DNA of 64,000 nt from Parietichytrium sp. I65-24A (GCA_012862575.1 BLSF01000003.1:620001-684000), one strand, 5' to 3'; numbered from the stretch's first letter, positions 13,065 through 23,485 are shown. Translations and numbers: made by a program. Notes: generated by a model from the sequence alone, not told the origin.

Positions 13065-16000
13065 ATGAACCTCAGTAAAGAGGATCTGGTCAAATTCGTG
13101 AAGAAGCAAAAGAAGCGTCTCGAAGCAAAGGAGGAAGAGACGAAAGAGCTGCAGCGTAAATTGGAGGAGCAGGAGCAAGAGCTGGCTGCTTTGAGGGTCG
13201 CCAAAGACGGAGCCTTGGCCGGTGAAAATGGTGGCTTTGAGGAATCCGCCGGGGTGGCAGATCCTATTGAGCAGAATGCGGCTGAGCAGCATGGGGGCGA
13301 TAATTTGTCCGAGGCCGCTCTCCGTGAGGAATTGGAGAAGATGAGAACCAAGTTGGAGGCGCTGGAAAAGCATCAAGGGGACAGAAGTTCGCAAGAGGAG
13401 ATTGAAAACAAAACCAAAGAAAATGAAAATCTCAAGTCTAAAGTGAAGGAGTTACTCACTCGATTTAAGAAGATGCAAAATAAACAAGCATCTTTGAAAA
13501 CAGAGAATGAGGACCTAAGTACGAAGCTAGCAGATAGCAAGCTGAGGATGGAGGAGCTGGAATTGAAGAATAACAGCCTACAAGAGATGCTCGCTCAAGC
13601 CATGGAGCCAAAGGAACCATCTTCCGTTGAAGGCACTGAAGCCTCTCAGGAACGCATTGTAGAACTAGAATCTGAGCTTGCCACTGTCAAAAACGAGTGC
13701 GAACAACTCTGTTCAATGTCTACGCAATTGGGTGAGCTACGGGAAGAACATTCGGCGCTTCGCACCGCACACGAGGAGCTTTGCCGGGAGCGGGATACCT
13801 TAGTCTCTGAAATTTCTGATCTTCGTGGCGAACTGGAAACTATGCAAGCAAGCGAACCCCCACAGAATCAACAGCAGGATGCTGAGGAAGTTTCGGAGCG
13901 AGAATCATTGCAAGACCAGCTCAATGAAGCCCGTGAACAGATACAGCAGATGGAGTTGGCTCGGACGGCAGCAGAAACGCAACTAATCCAGCAGGTTGCC
14001 GACATTTCTTCAGAGCGAGATGCTTTGCAGAATGAGCTCAGAAACAGCACTGACAGAATAGCTGAATCAACGTCTGAGTTACAACACGAAGAAAACATGA
14101 GGGCCCAAATTGCAGAACTGGAGCAGGAGCTTGAAGGTCTCAGAAATGAGTTGGTCATGGTCTCACAACAGTCCTCAACTCAGCAAGAACAGCTCGAGCT
14201 CCGCGTCTCTGAGCTGGAATCCGAGCGGGATACTCTCCAGGCTCATTGTACTGAACTCGAGAAAACAAAGGATCACTTGGTGAAGATGCAGTCATCTTCT
14301 TCCGAGGTAGAAGAAAGCTTTGATCGTTTGAGAGACGAATGCGAAGATCTAAAGCAGAAACTAGCTGAGCTGTCATCCCAGCGCGACACCTTGCAAATCG
14401 AGCTGGAAAACAAGCTCCAGGAGGAACATTCACCTCAGCGAAATGAAGAGTCTGAGCACGCCTTGGCTCAACTCGCAGCAGAACGAGACGAAGCTTTGCA
14501 GCGAATCGCCGACCTTGAAAGGGAATTCGGCGCTGGGGAGCAAGATCTCGTGAATGTTACCGCAGAACGCGATGAGCTACACCAGCGCGTGGAGGAACTC
14601 TCATTGCAACGCAACGCTTTACAAGTCGAACTAGAGAACATATCTCACGAGCAGGAAGCACCTCAACAGAATGAAGAGAATGTGCAAGTCTTAGCTCAGG
14701 TCGTGGCAGAGCGCGACGAAGCTTTGCAGCGCATCGCAGAGCTTGAAAGTGGAGCTGGCGCCAGCGAAAACTCTGAAGAAGATGTCGACACTGTCATTGC
14801 GGAGCGTGACGATCTACACAAGCGCGTTGAGGAGCTATCTTCGCAACGCGATGCTTTACAAGCCGAGCTGGAGAGCGTGCGTCAATCTCAGAGCGTGCCT
14901 CAATCTCCCCAGCAAACTGAGGAGGAGGGCGAGCGCGATGCAGAGAACAGCCTGTCTCTCGCACAGCTCAGCGCAGAGCGAGAGGAAGCTTTGAATCGTG
15001 TAGCTGAGCTGGAGTCACTTCGAGCTCGCGAGAGTAGCGACTCGGGCAGACGCATGATTGAACTGGAGGAGAAATTGAGCGAGTTGCAAATGGAGCGAGA
15101 TGAAATCGAAAGGCGGCTTTCAGAGTCAGTCGCGGGTATGGAGGTATCTCGAGAAGGACTTGATCTGAAAGCCGGGAGCCAGGAGAATTCAGTGGAATCC
15201 TTGGAGGCCGCCTTAGCTCAAGCTAGGAGCGAGAATGAAGACCTGCGGAACAGACTTTCAACGGGAGACAGTGATTCAAGACCTTGGCAAATGGATGACA
15301 ACCTGATAAGCGATTGCGCCGCCAAGATGGCTCTTGCTGAGGCCAAAGAGCTTTTTGCAGTCGAAATCGCAATGCTTGGTTGCAGTGAGGCGATTCAGAC
15401 GCGAGAGGTTCAAGATTTGCTCTTGCAGCAACGAGCTGCGGCCGAGAAGAAATCTGGAGAGTGGCAAAAGAAAGCAAATGAATTCGGAAAGAGATTTAAG
15501 CTGCTCAAACAGAAATACCTCAACGAAACGGGCGCAGCTACCGGGCTCCGTAATCAGTATCTCGGTTCTCTTCTGCACTTGAGCGAACGTCAGATGAGCA
15601 AGTACGTGCTTGCGAAAAGCTTTTCAACTTGGAGACAAACTGTGTTTGTTGAGGCGAAGGAAGCGTTGCGCCAGGAGAGCGAACTCAAGATTTCCGAGGC
15701 GCTGGCCAAAGTTCAAGCTGACCACGAGAACGCATCGACAGAGTCATCAAAGGCAAGTGCGGAACTGAGAGAAAAACTTGCAGCTATTGGAGAGGAGAAA
15801 GAAGCACTTGCGAAGCGCTTCAATGCTCAAGAGACAAATATTAAAAAGCTCAAAAAACTCCTGAAAGCGAAGATGTCAGCGCTAAAGGCTATCGAGGACC
15901 AAAGAGAATCACTGGAACAGGCACCAGCTGGCTTCGACCCCGTGGGAGATGTCATTTGCGCAGTCAGCGTGTGTACGCCAGGAAGTAAGGATAAAGAGGA

Positions 16001-17741
16001 ACAAGTCTGGGTGTGTGTAGACGCGCGCTCAAGAGCTAAAGTAGTTGATCAAGTTGCCGGAGAAAGTTCGATCCCGGCGGATGAAGCCGCTCGGATTGAC
16101 GATGGGGACAGCGAGGCTGCGAGCGCGATAGAGGACCACCAAGATCCGAGTGAAGTTGATCTCCCCATTTGCGTGGAATGGATACCCGAAAGGAAGTTCA
16201 TGCAGTGGCTGGAGAGGTCTCCAAAACCTCCTCTAGGCAGAAGGGTTCAGCTTCCGCAGACAATCCAACAACAGGTTCGGAGGGAGGAGGCTGCTAAGAT
16301 TCAAGATGCGCAGGAGCAGTCTGCATGGGCGTTGGCTCAAATTGAGTCTCTCAAGTCGGACATGGCCAAATACAAGAAAAATGCACAGCTCGCACTGAGA
16401 AAGGCGAAAGAGGACTCGAAGAATATCAATTCACAGAAGGAAGCCGCAGAGGCCCAGCAAAGATCGCATTTAGAGGCGGAGCTTGCTCGCGTGACTCGAC
16501 TGGTTGACAAAAAGCAGCATGAGATAGAGCTCTTGCAAGCCGAGAAGCTCAACGTTGAAGTGGCGTTGACAGCTGCGCAGCAGGACGTGGAAATGTCCAG
16601 CAAAATGTATTCTAAATTGGAGAAATCGATCGCTGAACGAATGGAAGCGCTACGCGATAACTTGGAGTCATCGCATGCGAGAATCTTGGAGGACGAAACC
16701 AGCAAGATGAAGTCCGATCTAAACAGTGCTCTAGCAGACTTGCGCTCCATGGAGAGTGAGGTCGAAACCTTGCGATCAGAAAACTCCAAATTGCAGAGCT
16801 CTGTTCACGCGCTCGACAAATCAAAGACTGAACTGAACAACATTGTCTCACAGCTAGAAACCGAGGTACAAGATCAACACGCAAAGATTGCAAGCCTGAA
16901 ATCTACGCACTCAAAGAAGCTGGGGGGATCGGCCAAATCGAGATCATCCGCTTACACAACCCGCGATGATCGCGAAGACCGATGGAATCCCAAATCGTCA
17001 AGAGATCGAACATTCTCGAACCAGTCGCTTGATGTCACCCGTGAGCCAAAATCGGGCCCAGAGTCTATTACAACGGAGAAGCGCATAGAGCAGGAGCGGG
17101 AGCGACGTCAGCACTCGCGAGAGTTCGCGGTCCAAGAACCAAACGACAGGGTTCTGGCTGCCGCGGCTCAGGCTGCCTACCCATCGGGAATGGATCCTGA
17201 GCCGCTGGGTGTAGATTCTCCCACACCGACTGCGGGTGAAGAGCTCGATGGTTTCAGTAGCATTACGCAAACACTCCGGCACAACAACGGGTCCACGCCG
17301 GAATCACTGCCTTCAAATTCTCCTTTCGTGGACCAGCTTGACCTCATCCATAGCTCCCATGCACGCGATCGGGTTCAGTGGCAGCGAGATCTCGAGCAGC
17401 ACAAAGAGAGGATCGAAGACCTAGAGACAGAAAATCGCTTGCTTGCAGAGCAAAATGGCGCACTCAAAGAAGACATTCGCGAAATCCAACGATCCAAAGT
17501 TCGCAGCGAGCAGCTTGGGACGGACACAGATGACTCGAAGCGCACGCAAGAGAGTTTAACGTATTTGAAAAACATTGTGTACAAATACATGGCTGCAAAG
17601 CAGCTCTCTGAGCGCAAAACCCTCTTGCCAGTGGTCGCAACAATGCTCCAGTTCAGCCCAGCAGAAACTACCGTCATCAAATCTCAGCTGGACAGTGGCG
17701 ATGCCAGTGGATCCGTCGTCTCTTGGGTATTTGGCTCGTGA
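13065..17741 (+). CDS. GRIP-domain golgin (trans-Golgi tether)
   Basis: A 1558-residue coiled-coil protein. Residues 1-45 (SKEDLVKFVKKQKK...) resemble the N-terminal segment of several golgins. Most of the rest is heptad-rich coiled coil, including near-repeats of 'AERDEALQRIAELE' and 'QRDALQ.ELE' between about residues 460 and 620. Around residues 745-870 a less charged block contains 'FSTWRQTVF'. Residues about 1495-1540 match the GRIP domain: SLTYLKNIVYKYM, then LLPVVATMLQFSP. In characterised golgins GRIP binds the GTPase ARL1 and anchors the rod to the trans-Golgi, where it captures vesicles. The ATG at 13065 is the first in frame and sits in a GGCAGGATG context. No intron is needed. Which golgin subtype (GCC88, GCC185 or golgin-245) it represents cannot be told. 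Confidence 0.88.
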   Translation: MNLSKEDLVKFVKKQKKRLEAKEEETKELQRKLEEQEQELAALRVAKDGALAGENGGFEESAGVADPIEQNAAEQHGGDNLSEAALREELEKMRTKLEALEKHQGDRSSQEEIENKTKENENLKSKVKELLTRFKKMQNKQASLKTENEDLSTKLADSKLRMEELELKNNSLQEMLAQAMEPKEPSSVEGTEASQERIVELESELATVKNECEQLCSMSTQLGELREEHSALRTAHEELCRERDTLVSEISDLRGELETMQASEPPQNQQQDAEEVSERESLQDQLNEAREQIQQMELARTAAETQLIQQVADISSERDALQNELRNSTDRIAESTSELQHEENMRAQIAELEQELEGLRNELVMVSQQSSTQQEQLELRVSELESERDTLQAHCTELEKTKDHLVKMQSSSSEVEESFDRLRDECEDLKQKLAELSSQRDTLQIELENKLQEEHSPQRNEESEHALAQLAAERDEALQRIADLEREFGAGEQDLVNVTAERDELHQRVEELSLQRNALQVELENISHEQEAPQQNEENVQVLAQVVAERDEALQRIAELESGAGASENSEEDVDTVIAERDDLHKRVEELSSQRDALQAELESVRQSQSVPQSPQQTEEEGERDAENSLSLAQLSAEREEALNRVAELESLRARESSDSGRRMIELEEKLSELQMERDEIERRLSESVAGMEVSREGLDLKAGSQENSVESLEAALAQARSENEDLRNRLSTGDSDSRPWQMDDNLISDCAAKMALAEAKELFAVEIAMLGCSEAIQTREVQDLLLQQRAAAEKKSGEWQKKANEFGKRFKLLKQKYLNETGAATGLRNQYLGSLLHLSERQMSKYVLAKSFSTWRQTVFVEAKEALRQESELKISEALAKVQADHENASTESSKASAELREKLAAIGEEKEALAKRFNAQETNIKKLKKLLKAKMSALKAIEDQRESLEQAPAGFDPVGDVICAVSVCTPGSKDKEEQVWVCVDARSRAKVVDQVAGESSIPADEAARIDDGDSEAASAIEDHQDPSEVDLPICVEWIPERKFMQWLERSPKPPLGRRVQLPQTIQQQVRREEAAKIQDAQEQSAWALAQIESLKSDMAKYKKNAQLALRKAKEDSKNINSQKEAAEAQQRSHLEAELARVTRLVDKKQHEIELLQAEKLNVEVALTAAQQDVEMSSKMYSKLEKSIAERMEALRDNLESSHARILEDETSKMKSDLNSALADLRSMESEVETLRSENSKLQSSVHALDKSKTELNNIVSQLETEVQDQHAKIASLKSTHSKKLGGSAKSRSSAYTTRDDREDRWNPKSSRDRTFSNQSLDVTREPKSGPESITTEKRIEQERERRQHSREFAVQEPNDRVLAAAAQAAYPSGMDPEPLGVDSPTPTAGEELDGFSSITQTLRHNNGSTPESLPSNSPFVDQLDLIHSSHARDRVQWQRDLEQHKERIEDLETENRLLAEQNGALKEDIREIQRSKVRSEQLGTDTDDSKRTQESLTYLKNIVYKYMAAKQLSERKTLLPVVATMLQFSPAETTVIKSQLDSGDASGSVVSWVFGS

Positions 17742-17828
17742 TTCCGTTTGACATAAAGTTCAGAAAACGACCTTGGCAAAAAAGTTCCATCAAATTGTGT
17801 TGCCATTTTTTTTGTTATACTCTAGAAT

Positions 17829-17834
17829 AATAAA
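17829..17834 (+). terminator. Candidate polyadenylation signal AATAAA of the golgin gene
   Basis: AATAAA lies 88 nt after the golgin stop in AT-rich DNA. Position and sequence fit a polyadenylation signal; no transcript evidence is available. Confidence 0.5.
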
Positions 17835-18121
17835 CTCGAACGACGAAGTGATGAGGCGTTGGAAGAATCAGCAAGAGCGCAAAAGCTCACTCCGACCGAC
17901 TTGATAAGATTAACAGTAAACTTCAAAAGACTCGACTCACGTGACTTGCCACCTCGCATCACTCTCACGCATCCCGGACTGTGTCAAGTGTGTCAAGTCG
18001 GAATTGACCGTGGTTTGCACGCCCCATGCTAACTTTAGTCGGCTTTCTTTTTCCTACTCTTCAGCACACAAAATTCACGATGCTCACACAACCTGCGCAA
18101 TCTTTCATACTAGTGCGTACT

Positions 18122-18132
18122 ACTGACAGTGA
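18122..18132. promoter_or_regulatory. CTGACAGTG motif upstream of the LCAT-like gene
   Basis: One copy of a recurring intergenic word (core CACTG-N-CAGTG), about 340 nt before the start codon. Function is unknown; the case for it is recurrence only. Confidence 0.3.
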
Positions 18133-18466
18133 GTACCGTTCGGCCAGAAGGGGTCAGCTCGGCCTTGCTCGGCAGTGCCACGTATGACGAGGCAAAGACG
18201 GTGACTGGGCACCAAGTGGCAAGTAGCCAGCAGCAAGCGGCAAGTAGTAGAAAAGTGCGAAAGCGTGCGCCAAGTGCGGCAGTGACAGGGGGCACAGGCG
18301 TTTGGTAGACCGCTCCTGAGAGCTGTAAAGACGTTTGAAGGCAAGCGAACTTGAAGGAGTTGACCAAGGTGAATAACTGCAGTTCGGTTTCCTTTGATAC
18401 GAGTTGCGAGGTGCGCTTGTGGATGCGGTGGCTTGTCTGCGCAGGTAGAGTGGGACACGGCCGAAG

Positions 18467-21181
18467 ATGGAGTCGGAAGCGGAGACGGTGAGGCACCCAT
18501 GTTTGATCTTGCCGGGATTCATGAGTAGTGGGCTGGTTGTGCGAAAGTCGGAATTGAGGCCTCGCTGGGAAGGGAAGAGACTGTGGTTGTCGCTCTCCAA
18601 GCTAGGTTTCACGGGCCGAATGTCCGGCAAGACTGTGGAGATGGAGACAAATGATGAACGCACTGCGAATGTCACGTTGAGAAACGACTGGCTTCGCCAT
18701 ATGATGCTTTCTACAGACCTGCTGACGGAGAGGGAAGGTGTGGAGGTTCGCGCGCTGGAGGGCCTTGCCGGGGTGGACTTTTTGGATCCTGGGACGTTTA
18801 CAGGTATGGCAAGCTGGGTGTTTGGTCATGTGATTCGGACCATGACTAAAAATGGGTACAAAGAGGGCTTCGATCTGGACGCAGCGCCGTATGATTGGCG
18901 CATTCCGCCACGATTGTTGGAAGAGCGAGATAATTTTTTTTCCAAGACGCTGGCGAGAATCGAGAAAATGCGAGATGAAACTGGAAAGCCTGTAGTGCTA
19001 TTATGCCACTCCATGGGATGCTTGTGTGGCCAGTACTTGCTCAACTTTGCCATGATGAATCGCGGCCAAGAATGGATTGATCGATGTATACAAACGTTGT
19101 TCATTGTTGGCGCTCCTCATCGTGGTAGTCCTTCGGCGTTGCGCGGTCTTATTGTCGGAAGTAACATGGGCTTGCCTAGTGCATTACTGTCAAGCCACGC
19201 TGCGCTGCTAATGGGCCGTTCCGTTGGTTCCACGCCTTGGCTGCTTCCCACAAGCTCTTCAGGTAATATCGAGGTGGAGGCGGAGGAGGCATTTGGTTCC
19301 CCATTCATCCGTCGCGAGGGGAAGCTTACCGTTGTTTTGCGGTTTGCAGATGTGCAGCACATGAGCCGCTTCTTTAGTAATCTTGGGCTTTTGCGGGTAT
19401 CAGTACGCCATGGAAACTGTAAGTGCTACTCTCCTTGGTTTTCGCCTAATCCCCAAGGCTTGGTACCGCTCGTTGGCGAGGACGGCAAAAGGCATCTTCA
19501 CCTGGAGTTTCCGTGTCCAAAGGAGTTTGAGAATCCCGAAAGCGATGCTTTGCAAATAAAGATCTTGGAACAGCGTGTTACCACCAAGCGCTTTGTGAAA
19601 CATGTTTTAAATGTTGAAACTTATTACTCATCGAACCCCAAGCCTGGCATCCTGGCAAGTGCCGCAAAGTCCCTCTACGATAAAACTTTAGGAAGGGCTG
19701 AAGGTCTTGCCTCGGGTCACTCGCTTGCATCCGCAATGATATCGGTATCAGGATCGCTTCCTCCCAATTACAATGAAGGCGATTTCCTGGAAATGGAGGT
19801 CAAGTTGTCTCCACATCGCCGGAAAGGCAAACTCATTTCACATCGTGAAAACTCTCAGGCAAGTGTTATAATCCATCTGGCGTACGAGTCCGACAGAAGG
19901 TTGCATCAAAAGAGCTGTGTACATCCGCCGGAAGGCAGCCCCAAGCACCCCAAATTTTTTGAAATGCAAGCGTCCAAGAGCTCCTCAAACCCGTTCCACT
20001 CCGCGAAACAGCAAGTACAAGTGCCGTACTCTATATATACCCCAGAAAACACGCTTCTTTTGGAGCGACTTCCAAATTATGTGGACCTATGGCGATCCAC
20101 CTTTTTCGAGAAGGATCCTCTTGTAGACACCACCAAAGCGCCACCCGTGAAGAATGTGGTGTCAGTTTATGGTGTCAATGTTAAAACTGAGGTCCATTGC
20201 GTGCTGAGGCGTTCGTGCACTTCTTCTGTGGAGGGCCACATGGCGAACACTCTGGAGCTGGACCCGAAGGTCAAGATCGACGAAGCTTGGCTTCACGAGA
20301 GAGGCTACGAAGCACAGGGTGGCCAAATCTTTGAGACGCGTCAGAGTCCGCATAAATCATGTGGGGACGGTTCAACGGTATTTCGAAGCGGGGACGGGGT
20401 GGTTCCCTACGATTCTCTTCAGATAGCGCATTCTTGGGCGGATTCTTGCAATGTGACGGTGCACGAACTTGATGGTGTGCAGCACAGAGGAATTTTAGAT
20501 AACAAGGCGTTCCATCAAATCCTACTCAACTATCTCATGCCAGGATCAATCCACTCGGTGCCCAGCTCGTTTTCGTTATCAACTACTCACTCCTATGCGA
20601 GTTTAGGGTCGCATCCGGCTCGGGATGATGCAGCCAATGCCGGCTTCGTAGAGGCCGCTACCTTCGAAAATCTTCCCCAGGTTCGCCAGCCTTCGCCGCC
20701 TGCACCCCCGCCCCCGCCGCCGCGTGTGCGCAGCCAGCCTTCTACCCATTCGGGTGCACAGCGTTTAGCAGAAGCGCCTTCACAAATACCAGTTGTTGCA
20801 ACACACCCTCCTCCACCTCCTCCAAGGACTCGCCCAGCGTCAGTTGATGCGTTCCCTTCAGCTCCTGGCGCAACCGATGTAGAATCTCCGGCAAGTCATG
20901 CTGATGGAACGGACGACATCGAGATGAGCCGCCAATTTGCCAATGGCGTGTTCATCGAACGCTGCGGATCTCCGACTTCAACCAGTTCGATTGGATCGGA
21001 CAGCTCTGCGCCGTCATCACCTTCGCTGTATCCACAATTGTCTTCAGCAGATTCGCAAGGGTCTCAACTGCCACAACCACCTCGTCAAGCATCGCTATAC
21101 CCAGATTTAACCGCCCCGGCCCCTCCGCCACCGCCTCCAAGAACCTCATCGAAGAGCAACGGTCCTTCTGCACAGCGTTAG
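18467..21181 (+). CDS. LCAT/PDAT-family phospholipase or acyltransferase with proline-rich tail
   Basis: An alpha/beta hydrolase of the lecithin:cholesterol acyltransferase family, which transfers or releases an acyl chain of a phospholipid. Seen in order: ILPGF near residue 17; FDLDAAPYDWR near 140; nucleophile Ser182 in CHSMGC; GAPHRGSP near 217; catalytic Asp643 in GDGVVPYDSL; His673 in VQHRG. The hydrolase is stretched by a long central insert (about residues 290-560). No signal peptide or membrane anchor is visible at the N terminus, unlike PDAT, so a cytosolic phospholipase like the plant LCAT4 group is possible. Residues 740-904 form a tail with three proline runs, each ending PPPPPPR plus a basic or polar residue, and two SLYPxL motifs. 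Such runs are typical ligands for SH3 or EVH1 domains, and I know of no LCAT relative with this tail. Start: the first in-frame ATG. Confidence 0.82.
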   Translation: MESEAETVRHPCLILPGFMSSGLVVRKSELRPRWEGKRLWLSLSKLGFTGRMSGKTVEMETNDERTANVTLRNDWLRHMMLSTDLLTEREGVEVRALEGLAGVDFLDPGTFTGMASWVFGHVIRTMTKNGYKEGFDLDAAPYDWRIPPRLLEERDNFFSKTLARIEKMRDETGKPVVLLCHSMGCLCGQYLLNFAMMNRGQEWIDRCIQTLFIVGAPHRGSPSALRGLIVGSNMGLPSALLSSHAALLMGRSVGSTPWLLPTSSSGNIEVEAEEAFGSPFIRREGKLTVVLRFADVQHMSRFFSNLGLLRVSVRHGNCKCYSPWFSPNPQGLVPLVGEDGKRHLHLEFPCPKEFENPESDALQIKILEQRVTTKRFVKHVLNVETYYSSNPKPGILASAAKSLYDKTLGRAEGLASGHSLASAMISVSGSLPPNYNEGDFLEMEVKLSPHRRKGKLISHRENSQASVIIHLAYESDRRLHQKSCVHPPEGSPKHPKFFEMQASKSSSNPFHSAKQQVQVPYSIYTPENTLLLERLPNYVDLWRSTFFEKDPLVDTTKAPPVKNVVSVYGVNVKTEVHCVLRRSCTSSVEGHMANTLELDPKVKIDEAWLHERGYEAQGGQIFETRQSPHKSCGDGSTVFRSGDGVVPYDSLQIAHSWADSCNVTVHELDGVQHRGILDNKAFHQILLNYLMPGSIHSVPSSFSLSTTHSYASLGSHPARDDAANAGFVEAATFENLPQVRQPSPPAPPPPPPRVRSQPSTHSGAQRLAEAPSQIPVVATHPPPPPPRTRPASVDAFPSAPGATDVESPASHADGTDDIEMSRQFANGVFIERCGSPTSTSSIGSDSSAPSSPSLYPQLSSADSQGSQLPQPPRQASLYPDLTAPAPPPPPPRTSSKSNGPSAQR

Positions 21182-21509
21182 AAAGCGACCACTGCATTTA
21201 TCCATACCAAGCATCGACATTCTGAACGGCCTCTCTGTCTTCTGAAGAACGCCGCGCATCACGAAGCAATGGACTTGGATGCCTGTTTGGCTCGAGTGAA
21301 CCCGCTTCTGGTAATTATGGACGGGTCTACACGTCGGTGTTCCAGCGGAGGCGAACGATAGTGATATTGAGCAGCTGTAATGCCATAGTGGGATGGTGTG
21401 TCGGTGGGGCATGTTTTGCTGTGAAGTGCAGCGCCATTCTGCCTTGTATCTTTGGAACCCATTCGGAATGGTACGAGTCACATGAACCAGGGAACGCTCA
21501 TTGCTGAAT

Positions 21510-21521
21510 GGTACTAGTACC
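21510..21521. repeat. Perfect palindrome GGTACTAGTACC
   Basis: A 12-nt self-complementary site about 190 nt upstream of the NPPY-protein start. The 10-nt core recurs at 46741-46750. Confidence 0.5.
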
Positions 21522-21594
21522 CCGTCAACTTGTTAGCTCATACTATAGTACTCCTCTCCTTCGCCTCCACCACGACCACTCATGCAGAGACAAC

Positions 21595-21615
21595 AGAGAG
21601 AGAGAGAGAGAGAGA
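21595..21615 (+). repeat. (AG)n microsatellite
   Basis: About ten AG units in the proximal promoter or leader of the next gene. Confidence 0.9.
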
Positions 21616-21712
21616 AAGGCGTTCGTGTGCGCGTTTGTGAGCTCTGTGTGCGCGCAAGAGCGTTAGCGGAGTATACTCGTGCACATAGGCCAGCGACTGG
21701 CGCGCCAGTGAT

Positions 21713-22753
21713 ATGGACTCGGCGAAGAGAGCTCGAGAGGAGGAGGAGGAGGAGGTGAAGAAAGAGGAGACGGCGGCAAAAGATGCAGGGGTTGACTCAA
21801 AGTCGGTGGCTCGCGGAAAGAAACGGCGACGGCAAAATAAGGCAAATAAGAAGTTTCATCGCCTTGCAGTGGAGAAGGAGGGGTCCAAGAGTGATGGGGA
21901 TGAAAATGGCGAGAGAGACTCTGGAGCTCCGGGACAGAGTAATAAATTGACGTTTGAGATGGTGAGCAAGGCACTGGAAGAGGAGCGCGGGACTCTGTCG
22001 GACTGGCTCAACCCTGTGCACAGCAGATTTTGGAAAGAGCTCCAGGAAGGATGGAAGCTACTTCCGAAGGCACAAAGGAAGGAGCTTGTGGAGATTGACA
22101 AAGCAAAATGCAGGGCGCAGGTGCAGGACATCGTTCACAACTTTGTCGCAGAGAGCGACGATCACTGCGAGACCAGCACAGACGCATACAAGGACGTGGC
22201 GCCACTGCTGGAGAGCATTGCGCAAAGGCTTGGGAAGACAAAGGCGGAGCTGAAAATATATGATCCGTACTATTGTGCTGGCTCGGTAGTGGAGAATCTC
22301 GGCCAGCTTGGGTTTAAGAATGTTTACAACAAGAACGAGGACTTTTATTCAATTGAGAAGACTCCTGAACACGATGTACTTCTCACAAACCCGCCCTACT
22401 CTGCGGATCATGTTGAAAAACTGTTGAAGTTTTCGGAGTCAAATAACCGTCCGGCACTCTTGCTGATGCCCACATACGTAGCGGGAAAAGACTTCTTCTC
22501 GCGAAAGCTCTACTCATTCATGGTGCCTCGAAAACGTTATGTTTATTGGACCCCGAAGGGCCTCCGTTCGAAAGAGAAATCCCAGAGTCATGCGTCTGCC
22601 CTCGGGCACCGGACTTCGCCATTTCCCACTGCTTGGTTCATTCTTTCGCATCCCGACGCCCCCAAGAGCAGCGAGCTTAAACGCGTTTCTAATCGCAATA
22701 ATTGCTTGTACACAACCTCCGTCTCCCAGATGCGAGCCCAGGCTGAGAATTAA
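21713..22753 (+). CDS. NPPY-motif methyltransferase-like protein
   Basis: 346 residues. The first 85 are charged and lysine-rich, with a nuclear-localisation-like GKKRRRQNK near residue 36. The C-terminal half looks like a Rossmann methyltransferase core: IYDPYYCAGSVV near residue 184 in place of the SAM-binding loop, KNVYNKNEDFY near 203, and TNPPYS with N226-P-P-Y229, the catalytic tetrad of N6-adenine and N5-glutamine methyltransferases. The order DPYYC...NPPYS...LLLMP fits a conserved eukaryotic family known from algae, plants and protists whose substrate, as far as I know, is not established. The nuclear signal suggests a nucleic-acid or nuclear-protein substrate, which is inference. The ATG at 21713 is the first in frame. 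Confidence 0.7.
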   Translation: MDSAKRAREEEEEEVKKEETAAKDAGVDSKSVARGKKRRRQNKANKKFHRLAVEKEGSKSDGDENGERDSGAPGQSNKLTFEMVSKALEEERGTLSDWLNPVHSRFWKELQEGWKLLPKAQRKELVEIDKAKCRAQVQDIVHNFVAESDDHCETSTDAYKDVAPLLESIAQRLGKTKAELKIYDPYYCAGSVVENLGQLGFKNVYNKNEDFYSIEKTPEHDVLLTNPPYSADHVEKLLKFSESNNRPALLLMPTYVAGKDFFSRKLYSFMVPRKRYVYWTPKGLRSKEKSQSHASALGHRTSPFPTAWFILSHPDAPKSSELKRVSNRNNCLYTTSVSQMRAQAEN

Positions 22754-23260
22754 TTGGATCAGATACCGATCAACGCCCGCCATTCTCGCATCTTCCAAAC
22801 TTTATTTTGCTGTCAAACAACTTCATAATTATGAATCCAGAAGCATGTATTTGTGTACAAAATATCGCAGTTGCAATCCCAGGACGCACTCCCGCTCGAA
22901 TCCCCTCAACCATGACAGCCAATCTCGCAAGTCCATAGACTTCGGGACCTTTCCATCGTCTCCTGAGTCTCCTGTGCGAAAGAAAGTCTTGTCGATAACT
23001 ACTAGTACTCTCTCTCCCCAATCTCCATACCGGTACCGGTACATACTCCATCAATCAGCTAAGGTAGAGAGCCACTAGAAATCCACTAGAAATCAATTGG
23101 TCAGAACGGTAATTTTCGTAGGATGTGGCGCTATCTATAGTCAAGGCTAACAACACGCTAGAAGCCAGACTTTTCTCCAAGGAGAGCCCAAAGGGAAGGT
23201 CCTAGCGCAAGTGCGTAGACAGCCAACTGTTCACTCACTCTCGAAATAACTCCCACTTTC

Positions 23261-23296
<36 letters not shown>

Positions 23297-23485
23297 GTCT
23301 CCGGGTTGTGACTTATGACATCTTGTGACTTGTGACTTCCGCGAGAAGGCTTTGGCGAGGCCCGCGAAATTCACTGGCAGATCTCTTCTCGCCGCTCTCC
23401 GGCTCCTCCGCAAGCAGATCTGCAGCAAGGCCAGAGAGGACACTTTTGGCGCGCTGAGGATACGCGCAGGGCGGCCCTGCGAAGG
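22754..23485. other. Intergenic region, NPPY protein to EPG5-like gene
   Basis: No gene is evident; frames here show no family resemblance. A nested ACCGGTACCGGTAC lies at about 23029 and a long CT tract at 23258-23300, about 190 nt before the EPG5-like start codon. Confidence 0.6.
23258..23300 (+). repeat. Pyrimidine tract with (CT)n core
   Basis: An uninterrupted pyrimidine run with about twelve CT units, in the proximal promoter or leader of the EPG5-like gene. Confidence 0.85.

Larger units (their letters stand above)
17742..18466. other. Intergenic region, golgin to LCAT-like gene
   Basis: Holds the golgin 3' UTR and, from about 18100, the promoter and leader of the LCAT-like gene. ACTAGT at about 18113 and ACTGACAGTGAG at 18122 belong to word families that recur in this window's intergenic DNA. 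No gene seen. Confidence 0.6.
21182..21712. other. Intergenic region, LCAT-like to NPPY protein
   Basis: No gene seen. It contains a perfect 12-nt palindrome (21510-21521) and a GA microsatellite (21595-21615) about 100 nt before the next start codon. Confidence 0.6.
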
